From: Euptelea pleiosperma
Lineage: Eukaryota > Streptophyta > Magnoliopsida > Ranunculales > Eupteleaceae
Direction of reading: 5' to 3'
DNA: 64,000 bases
Assembly: GCA_035048495.1 (NCBI GenBank)
Contig: CM068545.1
Span: 22,602,741 to 22,666,740, forward strand
Notes under the pieces: generated by a model
The model's database searches: none
What the model saw: the letters and a program-made list of their open reading frames with translations, nothing else
What the model was told of the DNA's origin: nothing
In this document: piece by piece, positions 1 through 13,400 of the stretch
How positions within the stretch are numbered: the stretch's first letter is position 1
Layout of the letters: each line of letters starts with the position of its first letter
Made by a program: the position numbers and the translations under genes

Positions 1-780
1 GGCGAGGGGAAAGCCAAAATAGACGTAGAGTATGGTTCTGAGAGGAGATTTTAAAAACTTGCCTTAACAGAAAAGATGGCTTTAAAAGGAACGGAGGAAT
101 ATGATTCATGCAGCTAACTCCAACCGTTGGGGAAAGGCTTATAATGATGATGATGATGTATTTCTATCTCATAAGTAGGATATAAAGGCTGTAGAATTAC
201 AAAGAGAGAGAGGTTCTCTCTATCCTAAAATATTTGTACTGAGATGTACAGTTACATAACTGCCCATAATAGGCTGGGACAATAAGGATGACAAAAATAT
301 ACCCAACATACATCATATATGTCCAAATCGAGAAATATAAAATACTTGTTACATCCTTACAATTATCATAATACCCTTTATGCCCTACATCTTCCTATAC
401 TACTTAATCTAGAGCATGGATGCCAAACATACAAAGTTTGGATGCACTTGCCAAATGGGCAGGTTTGGACAAGGGTTTGGTCAGAATGTTGGCAAGCTGA
501 TTTGAAGATCAAGTGTAAGGAGTCAAACTCTCACTAGTAACGACCTGGTCTCGAACATAGTGACAATCAACGTCAAAATGTTTAGTCTGCTCATGAAATA
601 CTAGATTGGCTACAAGATGGATGGTAGCCTGGTCGTCACATTGCATCTCCATGGGGAGATGAACCTTGATCTAAGTTCATGAAGAAAACTCCAAAGCCAT
701 GCATGCTCACAGGCAATGTGAGCCATGACTCTAGACTCAACTTCTTCATAAAACAAAAGAGCAAAATTGGAAATCTAAAA
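1..780 (-). mobile_element. E0: decayed Ty1/copia 3' end (RNase H remnant plus LTR-like sequence)
   Basis: On the minus strand, 760 to about 405 reads as a broken copia RNase H end: VESRVMAHIACEHAWLW, then after a frameshift HEQTKHFDVDCHYVRDQ and SESLTPYT. The 1-405 part matches, in reverse complement, the + strand LTR-like stretch at 12905-13075, so it is the 3' LTR or part of it. Stops and frameshifts are frequent. Neither the element's start nor a target duplication is visible because the window begins inside it. Confidence 0.7.
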
Positions 781-1381
781 TGATTGGGTTATATGAGTAT
801 GAGTTCTAAATACAGGAGTACATGACATATTTTTTGTGATCTTACCAGAAGTGGAGGCAACAAGAAGAGATAAGAACTAATATGTTAAAATGGGAAGTAT
901 AGCACTGGAGGTTCTTGCAATAGACATCCCAACAAGGAATAATTGTTGCATTGTGATTCATTATTAAGATATTAGTTGGAACCCTAACTATCTTAGACAC
1001 AAAACAGTTGTAGAGTATAAGTATGAATGTAAAACGTTTCACTTAATCGAAATTGTTATTTGAGGCTAGATGGTTTACACAATTATGTTTTTACAAGAGA
1101 ATATTTATTGTTATCCATAAGGTCGACCTATTTCTTTTCAAGTAATGATTCAATTTCAGATTATTGTTTATCAAAACGCTCTTTGTGTTTTCTGTGTTAT
1201 ATCTATTTAAACATTTGATATTGGCACAATCTTGCCAAGTAGATCAAACCGTTCAATGGAAATTCTATTTTACAAACTGATAATGACCAAACGTATGCTT
1301 CTTTTTCTTTTCTTGATTCTTTTGGCTTTGCCTCTTCCACCAACATGTACATTGATGCACTTTCTACATGTGTTCAATTAG
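781..1381. other. Intron sequence without recognisable gene
   Basis: AT-rich intron sequence before the first exon. The small ORFs here have no recognisable similarity. A pyrimidine-rich stretch at 1300-1340 precedes the acceptor. Confidence 0.5.
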
Positions 1382-1482
1382 GTCGCTTCCATGCATTTGA
1401 GAAGGCTCATAAATTGGATCCTACATCAAGTGGACGTGGTGTTCGTCAATTCAAAACCCAGCTTTTACATAGGCTAGAAAAG
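1382..1482 (+). CDS. Callose synthase exon (first in window), end of Vta1-like region
   Basis: The exon reads [20 protein letters not shown] and ends LLHRLEK before a GT donor at 1483. The acceptor AG is at 1380-1381, and the exon starts with the last two bases of a split codon, probably Cys, whose first base must come from an exon further upstream. That exon is not visible in 1-1381. The next exon (13486) continues in phase 0 with an acidic stretch, as in the family. An intron of 12,003 bp separates the two. Confidence 0.88.
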
Positions 1483-4400
1483 GTTTAATTGATAACTGAC
1501 CTTCTGCTATTTCCATTCATTAAAACTCTTTTCTTCTTTTGCAAGTGATAGTTTCAGATCTTTTCGGGCATTCAACATTAAGTGATAGATGTCTTCTTTA
1601 ATTTTTCATTTATTGATGTTTAGTTTTTTATTTTATTTCTTTCCTTATGTTGTTTGTTAATAACTGAAGGTATATTACAAATTCTACCATTTGATAAGTG
1701 TGATCCAGACTTTGTTTTTGTTTTTTACATTATTTAAATGTTTTGAAATACTAGTTCTATGTTGTATGTCCCATATTCGATCCAAGTTCCTCAAATCTAC
1801 TCCATTTGTGATGAAATCACTTTCGTTGCATCTGGAAGTTTGAAATGAACTAAACCAATCCAGCATTGATAGCTGGGATCTTGAGCGAACAAATCAAGAA
1901 ACTCCAAACCCTGTTTTTTCTTGTTTCTCGGTGTTTTGGCTTGAGAGTACTTTTTAGTGGGCATAAAATGATCTAAGATTCTCTTAATAACATGATGAAA
2001 GGAGAGCTCCAAATGCCCTAGAGATTTTCTGCCACATGACCTATTTGATTCAGCTTTACGGTCATTTGAGGAAAGAAATGTTAGTTAATTAGGCCGTGTT
2101 TGATTACCAAGTGGGAAAATTGCATTTTCCTTTGGAAAACACAACTGTCCATTGTTAGATAGCCAGTATAAATCTGTATAATTTTCCCTAACAAGCCATT
2201 CAAATTTGGATAATTTTTCCTACTAAGCCCGGAATTCATTTCCCATCCAGATAGGTGAGAATTCATTTCCACCTAAAAATACACCTTTATTTTCTCACAT
2301 GATTGAAATATGTGCTCTCAGTTGCAATCAATCAGCCATTTAAGGCATATCCCAGATGTATTTTCTCGGGAAAATTTTCCATGCAATCAAACACGGCCTT
2401 AGGGTTTTTGAAAGAATGAAAGAGAGAATAATTAAAGACATAAAATAACATCTAAGGACAATAATACCCCCCATACGTCCCATACATAAAACCCACTACA
2501 TAACATAATAACTAACACTCCCCTCAAGCTAGAGAGTAAACATCGTGCATATCTAGCTTGGAACAAATCAAATCCAGACGAGCTTTGAATAAAGCTTTTG
2601 TGAACATATCTGCCAATTGGTCTTCTGTCTTCAAATACGGAGTGGAGATGTCAGCACAAATTACTTTATCTCGAACAAAGTGACAATCTATCTTGATGCT
2701 CTTCGTCCTTTCATGGAACACTGGATTCGAGGCTATATGAATATCCGCTTGGTTATCACAGTACAACTTCATGGGAATCTCCCCTCCAATACCCAATTCT
2801 TGAAGTAGGTGCTTCAACTAGATCAACTCACAACTTGTATGAGCCATTGCTCTATACTCAGCTTTTGCACTAGATCTAGAGATCACAGATTATTTCTTAC
2901 TTCTTTAAGACACTAGATTTCCACTAAGAAACGTACAATAACCCGTAGTTGATCTTCTATCAGAAGGTGAACCAGCCCAGTCAACATCTGTATAACCAAC
3001 CACACTGAGATGACTACGAGATCTATACAACAACCACGACCAAGAGCACCTTTTAATTATTTGATTACACGGACAACTACAGCCCAATGTAGAACTTCGA
3101 GGTGATTGCATAAATTGACTAATCACACTAACGGCAAAGGGGATGTCATGCCGGTCATCGTTAAATAGTTCAACTTGCCAATCAGCCTTCGATATCGATG
3201 TGTATCATCAAACAAATCACCCTGATCACTTAAAAGCTTAGTATTAGGGTCCATTGGTGTATCAACTGGTTGACGCCAAAAAATCTGTCTCCTCAAGAAT
3301 ATCAATAACATATTTTCGTTGAGACAATCTGATCCCATGGCTTGACCCGGCAACCTCAATGCCAAGAAAATATCAAAACTTTCCTAGGTCTTTGGTATGA
3401 AACTGTTTATTTAGAAACGACTTTAAACATTGAACATCTTCAGTTTCATCTCTTGTAACCACCATGTCATCAACATACAGAACCAACACACGCACACAAC
3501 GACTGCTTCAGCCCATAAATCGCCTTCTTCAGGTGGTAAACACTTCCAGACGACTCCTCTTGAGTAACAAACCTAGGATTTTGCTCCATATAGACCTCCT
3601 GCAGATTGCCATGCAAGAAGACATTCTTTATATGAAGCTGATACAACGACTAATGCAAAGAAGCAGGTAACGAAATGATCACACAAACAGAGGCAAGCTT
3701 GGCAACTGGTGAAAAGGTCTCATTATAATCAACACCATAGGACTAAGTATACCCTTTAGCAACAAGATGGGCCTTCAATCTCTCGACAAACCCATCCGGG
3801 AGGAACTTCATTATGTACACCAACGACAACCAACTGCGTGCTTCCTCAGAGGTAATGTACCCAAATCCATGTACCATTAGAATGTAATGTATCCATCTCA
3901 GCAACCATAGCATCACGCCCTATGTTACCTAGATGCGCCAAGGACATGGCCCTGACACGGCAAGGATACGGCATTTACACTAAAAAGTGAAGTATCCAAG
4001 ACGGACACGGCACCCGTTTTGAAGTATCCGGGTAACATAGATCGCGCCACCTAAGAGAGGAAAGAGCTTCCTGGAGATTGTTAGGAACATAAATAGAAGA
4101 CAACGATGCAACAAAAGAACGTTAAGATGGTGAAAGAGAATCAAAAATGCAAATTGAGAGATAGGATGTGTAGTGTATGAATGTGCACCTTTCCATAATG
4201 TGGGAAGGTCGGAAGAAGACACAGGCAAGACATGATTCGTTGACAAAGAATCAGATGGTGGAAGACATAAGTTCGAGGCAGGCACTGGAAGGTGGCGACG
4301 ACAAACATAAGTGCATAATGGTGTTGTTGTTGGAACGTTAGAATCTTGCAAACTAGAACAAGGACTAATCCGAACAGGAAGATGAAGAGGATGAGATTCA

Positions 4401-7400
4401 AAGAACGCTCATTAGAAAATAAAAATGGTACATGCTCAAAGAAAGTGACATCGGACACACAAAGTTCGTACGAGAGCATGATCAAAACAACTACGACCCT
4501 TATTGTTGTAATCTTGGATCGTAACCAGGATAAGAGATTAGGGTTAGAGATGGAAGAGAGGAGAAGAGAAGAGAATTGGGGGAAGAGGAGAAATCGTGTA
4601 GAGCTTAGAATAACCTACATGATTTCCCCCAATATATATATTAAGTGAAGTTTTACAATATTACAAGGCCCCCCTGTAGAATATAAGATATTACAAGTAG
4701 GTCCCTGACAACACTCTCCCTCAAGTTGGTGCGAAGATATCTATCATGCCCAGCTTGGATAACAGGTGCTCTAAGATCCCTTTAGTAACACCTTTAGTTA
4801 ACACATCTGCAACTTGATCAGCAGTATGGACATACGGTGTGCAAATAAGTCCCCGACCAAGCTTCTCTTTGATGAAGTGACGGTCTACCTCAATGTGCTT
4901 TGTCCTGTCGTGTTGAACTGGATTATGAGCAATGCTGATGGCTGCTTTATTGTCACAATACAGTTGCATAGACCCTTTGACAGGATATCCGAGCTCACTG
5001 AGCATAGTCTTCAACCATAGAAGCTCACATACACCATGAGCCAAAAAACGGTACTCTACTTCGGCACTGGAGCGGGCGACAACTGGTTGCTTCTTGCTGC
5101 GCCAAGACACCAGAATACCTCCCACATACGTGCAGTACCCTGATGTGGAACGTCTGTCAGTGACTGAACCTGCCCAGTCAGCGTCTGTATAAGCTTCAAC
5201 TCGCAAGTGTCCATTCTTACTAAATAGGATACCCTTCCCAGGAGCCCCCTTAAGATAGCGTAACACTCGGTGTGCTGCTTCAAGATGTGGAGAGCGAGGG
5301 GCATGCATGAACTGACTGATGACACTGACTGCATATGCAATATCTGGTCGTGTCAGAGAAAGGTAGATGAAACGCCCAACAAGTCTCTGGAACTGGCCTG
5401 TATCAGCAATGGGATCCCCATCAACAAGGTTCAGCCGATGTTGCTGCTCTATAGGCGTATCGGCTGGTTTAGCTCCCAAGTTTCCTGACTCTCGAAGGAG
5501 ATCAAGTACATACTTTCTTTGTGAGATGAACACACCCTGCTTTGACCTAGCAACCTCAATGCCCAGAAAGTATCTCAAGGTTCCCAGATCCTTGATTTCG
5601 AACTCTGTGCCGAGGTATTTTTTCAATCTGCAAACCTCATCTGGGTCGTCTCCTGTGACCACGATATCATCCACATACACAATAAGAGCAGTAAGACGAC
5701 CTTGACTTCTCTTAATGAAAAGAGTGTGGTCCGTCTGACTTTGCGAGTAGCCAATCTTCTTGACTACGGAACTGAACCTTTCGAACCAAGCCCTTGGTGA
5801 CTGTTTAAGCCCATACAAGGCTTTCTTCAGTCTGCCCACAAGTTCCTTACTCCCAGTCGGACTGAACCCCGGAGGACCTGTCATGTAGACCTCTTCTTCT
5901 AGATCACCATGGAGGAAGGCATTCTTGACATCCAACTGGTGGAGGGGCCAAGAAAAATTTGCCGCGAGAGATAACAGAACTCGAACTGAGTTCATCTTGG
6001 CCACAGGAGCAAACGTCTCCTAGTAGTCAATCCCATAAGTCTGTGTGTACCCTTTTGCAACGAGATGGGCCTTGTACCTGTCGATGCTTCCATCTACTTT
6101 GTATTTCACTGTATATACCCACTTGCACCCCACGGGTTTCTTTCCTCTAGGCAATGGAACCAAATCCCAAGTACCATTCTTTTCTAGAGCTGTCATCTCC
6201 TCTAGCATGGCTGCTTTCCACTGAGGCTGGCTGAGGGCATCTGAGACACCGGATGGCAGAGCGACACTGGATAGGGAAGTAGCAAATGCCCTGTAGGATG
6301 GTGAGAGCTGCTGATAGGAAACAAAGTGAGAGATAGGGTGCTTGGTAACACAGTTCCGAACACCCTTCCGATGAGCAATAGGTACATCAATGTCTATGGG
6401 AAGGATAGTAGAAGGAGCAACAGACATATCATCATGAGGATCACTGAGGACACGATTACCTGGATCGAGTTGGATTTCCTGGCAGTGAGCTTAGATGGTG
6501 GACTGTTTCTCTTTTTGACGTCGTCTGGCATATGTCTTCAGCTGCGGATCCTGTGGCACAGTGTCAGTAGGAGATAAGGACAAGGGTACAGGAGACTCAT
6601 CAGGCAAATCAAGGGGTACTGGTTGAGGAATCTCCCCTTGTGGAGGTATCGGACTCTCGTCAATACTCCCAAGCTCCCCCTGAAGAGAAGTTCGATCAAC
6701 TGAGAAGAAGGGAAGACTCAAAAAAGGTAACATCTAAAGAAACAAACCGACGACGGGTAGAGGGATGGAAACACCGATATCCCTTCTGAGTGGACAAATA
6801 GCCAAGGAACACACATCGAACGGCTTTCGGATCTAACTTGTCCTTCCTGTGATGGGCGTGAACATAGCAAACACAACCAAAGACCTTAAGTGGAATGGAG
6901 AACACAGGACAGGAAGGAAACATGAGTGAAAGGGGAGACTTCGACCCCAAGACACGAGAGGGCATCCGATTTATCAAGTAGGATGCCGTCAACACAGCGT
7001 CAGCCCAATAACCCTTGGGTACTCGAGTACCAAGAAGAAGTGCCCTAGCAACCTCCAGGACATGGCTATGCTTTCGCTCAGCGGTCCCATTCTGTTGAGG
7101 TGTATCGGCTCATGAAGTCTGGTGTAGAATTCCATGCTCCTCAAAGTAGGAGGCAAGGCCACTGTACATGTATTCCCCCCCATTGTCAGTGTGTAGGACT
7201 TTTAGGGTGGTGCCCAATTGATTGCACACCATTTTATGGAAGGTCTGAAAGATAGTATGCACCTCATTTTTTGATTTCATAAGGTAGATCCAAGTGTAAC
7301 GACTATAGTCATCCACAAAAACCACAAAGTAGCGAAAACCAAAGATAGAAGTGGTGGGATTGGGTCCCCAAACATCAGAGTGCACAAGCTGTAAAGGAAA

Positions 7401-10400
7401 CGCACTTTTTTTATTACTGGTCGGAAAAGACACCCGACATTGTTTTGCAAGTACACAAGTTTCACAGTTGAACTCAAAAAATGGAATAGACGCAAACTGA
7501 GGTAACAGACTCTTCATGACTGAAAGCGGTAAATGACCTAGCCTGTTATGCCATCGCATTAACAGGTCTTTATTAACGCTAGAACTACTGACATTGGCAC
7601 TAGACTGATGTGCAACAGAATATGAAGTCGGCTGGCTATCGAGCAGGTACAATCCACCATCCTCACGACCACTGCCAATCATCCGCCTCGTCTCCAAGTC
7701 CTGAAAAACACAGTGAGTAGGAAAAAAGGTAACACTGCAGTTTAGGCTCTTAGTAAGATGGCTAACAGAAAGCAGGTTAGTGGTGAATTTAGGAACATGA
7801 AGTACAGAGGATAAAGACAAAGTGGGTGTGGCAGAGATAGTGCCCTTCCCTGAGATAGAGGAGAAGGTGCCATCGGCCACGCGGACCTTGCCCTTACCTG
7901 AGCAGATATTATAGGTGGAGAAAAGGGATGGCATACCAGTCATATGATCGGAGGCACCAGAGTCAATGATCCAGGAAGGACCAATGGGTGCCATAGACAC
8001 ATGGTGGGCTGAATGGGATGTACCTGTCTGAGCAAAAGATGATGTAGGTGGGGAAGGGCCATCAAGCTGAGTAAGTAATTGTCGAAGCCTATCAATGTCC
8101 ATGCTAGAGAAGGTGTTGGACTGCCCAGAGGAAGGGGTCACATCAGAGGAATCTTAGCTGGTGGCATGAGCGGCTGAGGTTCCATGTTTGCTACCAGAGG
8201 GCTTCTTTGAGGAGCCTTGCTTCCCCCCAGAGAACTGTACAGGACGACCATGAAGACTCCAGCAGGTCTCCCGAGTGTGGCGACGCTTGCCACAGTGATC
8301 ACATCTGAGTCGATCACGATCATCAAGATCCCCATCCTTCTTGGATGTGGGTTTGCTCAATTTCTGAGTGGCCAAGGCAAACTTCTTAGATAAAGGAACA
8401 TCAGCATCTGTCTTAGAGCTCATGGCTCTCCTCCTACTGTCCTCGCTCTGGATGTAGGAGTAGACCCGTGCAATGGTCGACGGCGGTGGATCTCTGCCCA
8501 AGATGTTTGCTCGAACCTGCTCATAGCACTGGTTCAAGCCACCGAGAAACTCGAATATGCGTCCGCGCACAATCATCTTTCGAAACTCCGTAGCATCCTT
8601 GGTACATGCAGGGGTGTAGGTCTTCCCACTTGCTGCGTAACGCAGCGTAGTATGATCCCAAAGGAAGATCACCTTGCTTCAAATGTGCTATCTCCTGCTG
8701 AAGTTCATACATCCTAGCAAAATTTCCATCTTGGGAGTACGTCTGAGATGCCGTGTCCCATATATCCTTGGCAGTCGGGAGAAAGATGAAGCCTGTGCTG
8801 ATCGATGGATGCATGGAATGAAGCAGCCATGACATGACCATCGAGTTTTCCGCTTCCCACTTCTCAAACGTGGCATCGGAGGAATCAGGTGCAGTGATGC
8901 GTCCGGTGATATAGCCGGCTTTGCCTCGTCCGGTGATGTACATCTTGGCAGATTGAGACCATGCGAGGTAGTTGGTCCCGTCGAGTTTCACCGTAGTGAT
9001 CTGTAGGCCCGGGCTGTGATCACCTTGACTTCCTAGACTGGGTGGGGCAACAATGATCTCTGACTTGCCAGAAGATGACTCCTCAGATGTACTCATGGTA
9101 GTAGAGAAGACTTTTCTGATAAGAAATCACTCGAACTGCTGCTGCAGAGGTGCAAATCACCTTCTTTTTTATTTTTAAAGCCTTTTTGAAACAACTCCTT
9201 TATAGATTTTCTATTGGAGAAAAAACCACTCGCGGGAAACTTGTGAATGGTTCCGATGACCTAAAAAGGTTCCTGGATAGGTGCGGTAGCATTAGGGAGA
9301 CGTTCCGGGCTCCTCTGAGACCTGCGGCTAGGTCCAGAGGGTCTTCTCTGACCTTTTGGAAGGGGCGGTTAGGCTTGGTGGCTCTTTTCCAGCCTTCTGG
9401 AGTGGGCGGCTATGCCTGATAGCTCTTCTCCAGGCTTCTGGAGTGGGCGGCTAGGCCTGGGAGAACTTCTCCAACCTTTTGGAGTGGGCGGCTATGCCTG
9501 ATAGCTCTTCTCCAGGCTTCTGGAGTGGGCGGCTAGGCCTGGAGATTTGGAGTGGGCGGCTAGGGTTTTAGACTCTTCTAAAGCCTACGGCTATCCATGG
9601 GAGATGATCTCCTTCTTTGGAAAGCCCTTCGCATCAAATTTCGCAATCCCTAGGGTTCTTCAGACCTCTAGGATTGAACCATGGTTACATAACCATGCTC
9701 TGATACCATGTTGTAATCTTGGATCGTAACCAGGATAAGAGATTAGGGTTAGAGATAGAAGAGAGGAGAAGAGAAGAGAATTGGGGGAAGAGGAGAAATC
9801 GTGTAGAGCTTAGAATAACCTACACGATTTCACCCAATATATATATTAAGTGAAGTTTTACAATATTACAAGGGCCCCCTGTAGAATATAAGATATTACA
9901 AGTAGGTCCCTGACAACACTTATGAGTACTGGAATATCTGAGAAAAACACATTTAAGAGCACACGGATCTAGTTTATCACTTTTAGGACCAAGACGCTAA
10001 ACAAAACAGACACACTCAAAATTGCGTGGAAGAAAAGGGAACAGAAGACTTCCTAGAAATAGAATAGAGAATGGAGATTGACCATTGAGAACAGTCATGG
10101 GCATGCGGTTGATGAGATAGCACGCTGTAAGAATTGCATGACTCGAAAATGATTTAGGACTTTCATTTCAAACAACAAAACACGAAAAACCATTAGTAAA
10201 TGACGGTTCTTCCGTTAACTACCCCATTTTGTTGAGGTGTATGTGAACATGAAGATTGATGTATAATACCATGAGATGCTAAATATGAATAAAATTTTAA
10301 GGAGTCATATTCTTTAGCATTGTTAGATCGAAAAATTTGAATTGACACACCAAATTGAGTCTGAATTTCCGCATGAAACAATTTAAAAATAGAAAACAAC

Positions 10401-13400
10401 TTAGATTGATCTTTTATTAAATATAACCATGTGAATGTTGTCATTCTTGAAAAATCATTTACAAAAGTAACAAAATATTTATACCCATTACGAGATGTAA
10501 CACGAATGGGTCCCCACACATCTGAATGAACTAAAGTAAAGTTGAATTCTAAGAATTAGGGTTAGGGTTATGTTTGTAGAAGAGAGAATAGAGTAGAGAA
10601 GAGAGAGAGAGAAAAGGGATGTCTATTGTGACCTTAGGTCACAATGACTCCATAAATCTTATTTATGTAAGTCCCAAATACAAAAGACAAATATACCCCT
10701 CAAGGGGGTATTTACAGAACTACCACCGATACATATAAAATACGTATATGATAACACTCCCCCTCAAGTTGGTGCATAGATATCTCTCATGCCCAATTTG
10801 CACAAGCACTTATGGAGTTGCCAACTGGGAACTCCCTTCGTGAAAACATTTGCAACCTGTTCATCAGTCTTCACAAATGGGGTGCACACTGCCCCAGAGA
10901 TAATCTTCTCTCTAATGAAGTGTCGGTCCACCTCAATGTGTTTGGCACGATCATGCTGAACGGGATTGTGAGCAATGCTGATGGCGGCCTTGTTGTCACA
11001 ATATAAGCTCACAGACCCTAAAACTGGGAAACCAAGTTCAGCAACCAACACTTTCAACCAAAGCATCTCACACAAGCCATGAGTCATTGCTCTGAATTTG
11101 GCCTCTGCACTAAATCTGGCGACAACGGGTTGCTTCTTGCTTCTCCAAGTGACCAGATTGCCCCCAATAAAGGCGCAATATCCAGAAGTGGATCTCCGAT
11201 CATCTTTGTCCCCTGCTTAGTCTGCATTGGTATAAGCCTCTATACGCATATGGCCATTCTTTTCAAACAGAAGACCTCTACCAGGGGCCGACTTGAGATA
11301 CCTCAAGATCCAATGTGCTGCCTCTAAATGAACACCTCTGGGTGAGTGCATATACTGATTGATCACACTCACTGCATAGGAAATGTCGGGTCGAGTCAAG
11401 GAGAGATAGATCAATCGCCCAACTAGCCTCTGAAAGCTCCCTACATCCTGTAGTAGCTCACCAGTGGCATCTGCTAGCTAGTGATTCTGCTCTATAGGAG
11501 TTTCCACTGGTTTGCTACCCAACCTGCCTGAGTCTTGTAACAAGTCTAAGAGATACTTCCTCTGAGAGATGAAGATCCCCTGACTGGATCTTGCAACTTC
11601 GATGCCTAGGAAGTATTTGAGAGGTCCTAGATCTTTGGTTTCAAACTCCTTCGCTAACTGAAGCTTCAGTTTGGCTATCTCTGCTGCATCATTCCCTGTG
11701 AGAATGATGTCATCAACATAAACAATGAGAGCAGTGGTGTTCTTCCATTGATGCTTCACAAATAGGGTGGTATAGGCCTGACTTTGAGTGTAACCCAGCT
11801 TCTTCACAGCTAGGGTGAATCTCTCGAACCATGCCCTTAGAGATTGTTTAAGCCCATAGAGGGCTTTCTTCAGTCTACACACCTTGCTACTATGTCCTGG
11901 TGGAGTGAATCCAGGAGGAGGCACCATGTAGACTTCTTCATGTAGGTCCCCATGAAGAAAAACATTCTTCGCATCCACCTTGAGGGGTATATTTGTCCTT
12001 TCTGTAATTCCTCTACATAAATAAGATTTATGGAGTCATTGTGACTAAGTTCACATGACATCCTTCTCTCTTCTTTCTTTCTCTTCTTCTTCTTCTTCCT
12101 AAACCTATACCTAACCCTAACCCTAACCCTAAATCACTGATTCAACTAGGCTACTTGATTAAGTGATAAAGAATTTTGCTAAAACATGGAAAAGATGCAC
12201 TATTTCAAGATATGATAAAACAAATCAGAGAAGCTTTGGTCGAAAGAGTGAAGTCAGAGATGCACTATTTCACCGGATGCTTCCCTTCGTGATCGCCTGG
12301 GGCCTTTGGAGGAAGAGAAATCAGAGAGTATTTGTAAGAAAGAGTGAAGTCTTGACTTCGAGGTCTAAGTCTTTGTTGGAGTGTAGAGGGCTTTTCTTCG
12401 AAGACTTCGTCTTCCATTGGGACATCCTTTGTGCTAGAGATGCTTGACTTTTGTTCTCTTTGCTGTCCTTTTTTCTTTGTCTTAGTCTTTTGTAGGTCAT
12501 CTCGATCTCTATACTAAGGATTGTTTTCGGCTTGTCTTTTGCCCCCTTTTAATGAAGTTTATACTTATAAACAAAATAATGATAATAATTTAATAATAGT
12601 TAAGGGTGGAGAGAAAGAATAAGGCTCGTGTGTATGTTCGTGTATATGAACGTATGTACATATTTATATGTTGATTTTTTTAGCGTGTAAAGCAAATGTA
12701 ATAGTGTTTTTATATGTATAACTTAGGTGAACACATAAGGTGACTGCTTATGTACTAGTGCCTGCCTATCCCTGTTTTTGGCGCTAGGGGTCCTAGCTAG
12801 GTTAAGCACTCGCACAGGCAAAGCTTTTACTACCCTGATACCAAGAAATTAGCCAAGACAAAAGCAATATCGTATTAGAATTAGAGCAGTACGTCAACTG
12901 CCTTTTCAACCTGTAGGAAGATGTAGGATGTACAGGTTATTATGGTATTTGTAGGGACACAATAGTTATTTTCTTTTTTCTGGATTAGGCATATATTATG
13001 TATGCTGGGGGTGTTTTTGTCATCATTATTGTCTCAGCCTATTATGGGTAGTTATGTCAAATTACATCTCAATATAAATAATATTTTTGGGTGGAGAGGA
13101 CTGTGGGTTATGGGCCCATCATGCTTTCTTTCTTTATTCCTACACAACCCATAAGATCCAGCAATTTATGAGTGGGTTGATTCCTCCCTTTAACGAGCTT
13201 AAGTGAACAAAATAACTAATTACAATGGCAGAAGAGCCCTCTTAAATAGTTAAATGATTGCACAAAACACAAATAATAAAATGAAAGTACTAGCCCTATG
13301 ATAAAACTAAGTATGGAACATGCTTCTGTCAACATTATTTTCTTCGTTTACTAGAAAAGAATCCTATAAGCTTGGTCAGTATTTTTTATATCTTAATTTT

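Larger units (their letters stand above)
2079..4498 (-). mobile_element. E1: old copia element, 3' LTR, RNase H, RT and linker (proximal part)
   Basis: The 3' LTR runs 2079-2516, with TGTTAGTTA at one end and TAACTAACA at the other, and is split by a MITE at 2092-2398. The reverse polypurine tract CTCCCCTCAAG follows. The minus strand then reads RNase H ([28 protein letters not shown]), RT pieces ([31 protein letters not shown]) and, up to about 3900, degraded RT with the equivalents of the YVDD region and VYMEQ. After 4050 is the linker between integrase and RT. Many frameshifts and stops. E2 interrupts the element at 4499-4503 and its integrase resumes at 9924. Confidence 0.82.
4504..9918 (-). 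mobile_element. E2: full-length Ty1/copia retrotransposon nested in E1
   Basis: Two 210-bp LTRs (4504-4713 and 9709-9918) differ at about four positions by eye and begin TGTTGTAATC and end CTGACAACA on the + strand. The 5-bp target duplication CTTAT is exact (4499-4503 and 9919-9923). The primer-binding site lies at 9691-9708 and the polypurine tract at 4714-4725. Gag, protease, integrase, RT and RNase H occur in copia order on the minus strand. The coding region has several stops, so it is not autonomous, but the near-identical LTRs mark it as young. E4 is a deleted relative. Confidence 0.96.

Noticed and set aside
4346..4648. 100-residue + strand ORF
   Set aside because: It crosses the E1/E2 boundary and the E2 LTR. 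It is a chance frame opposite transposon sequence.
9354..9585. Regular repeats resembling a CRISPR array
   Set aside because: Repeats are contiguous without unique spacers, no cas genes are near, and the DNA is plant nuclear.
12115..12134. CTAACCCTAACCCTAA resembling telomere repeats (also 60893-60906)
   Set aside because: It is part of the E3/E12 LTR end, only two to three units long, and appears in both LTR copies. It is not a telomere or interstitial telomere array.
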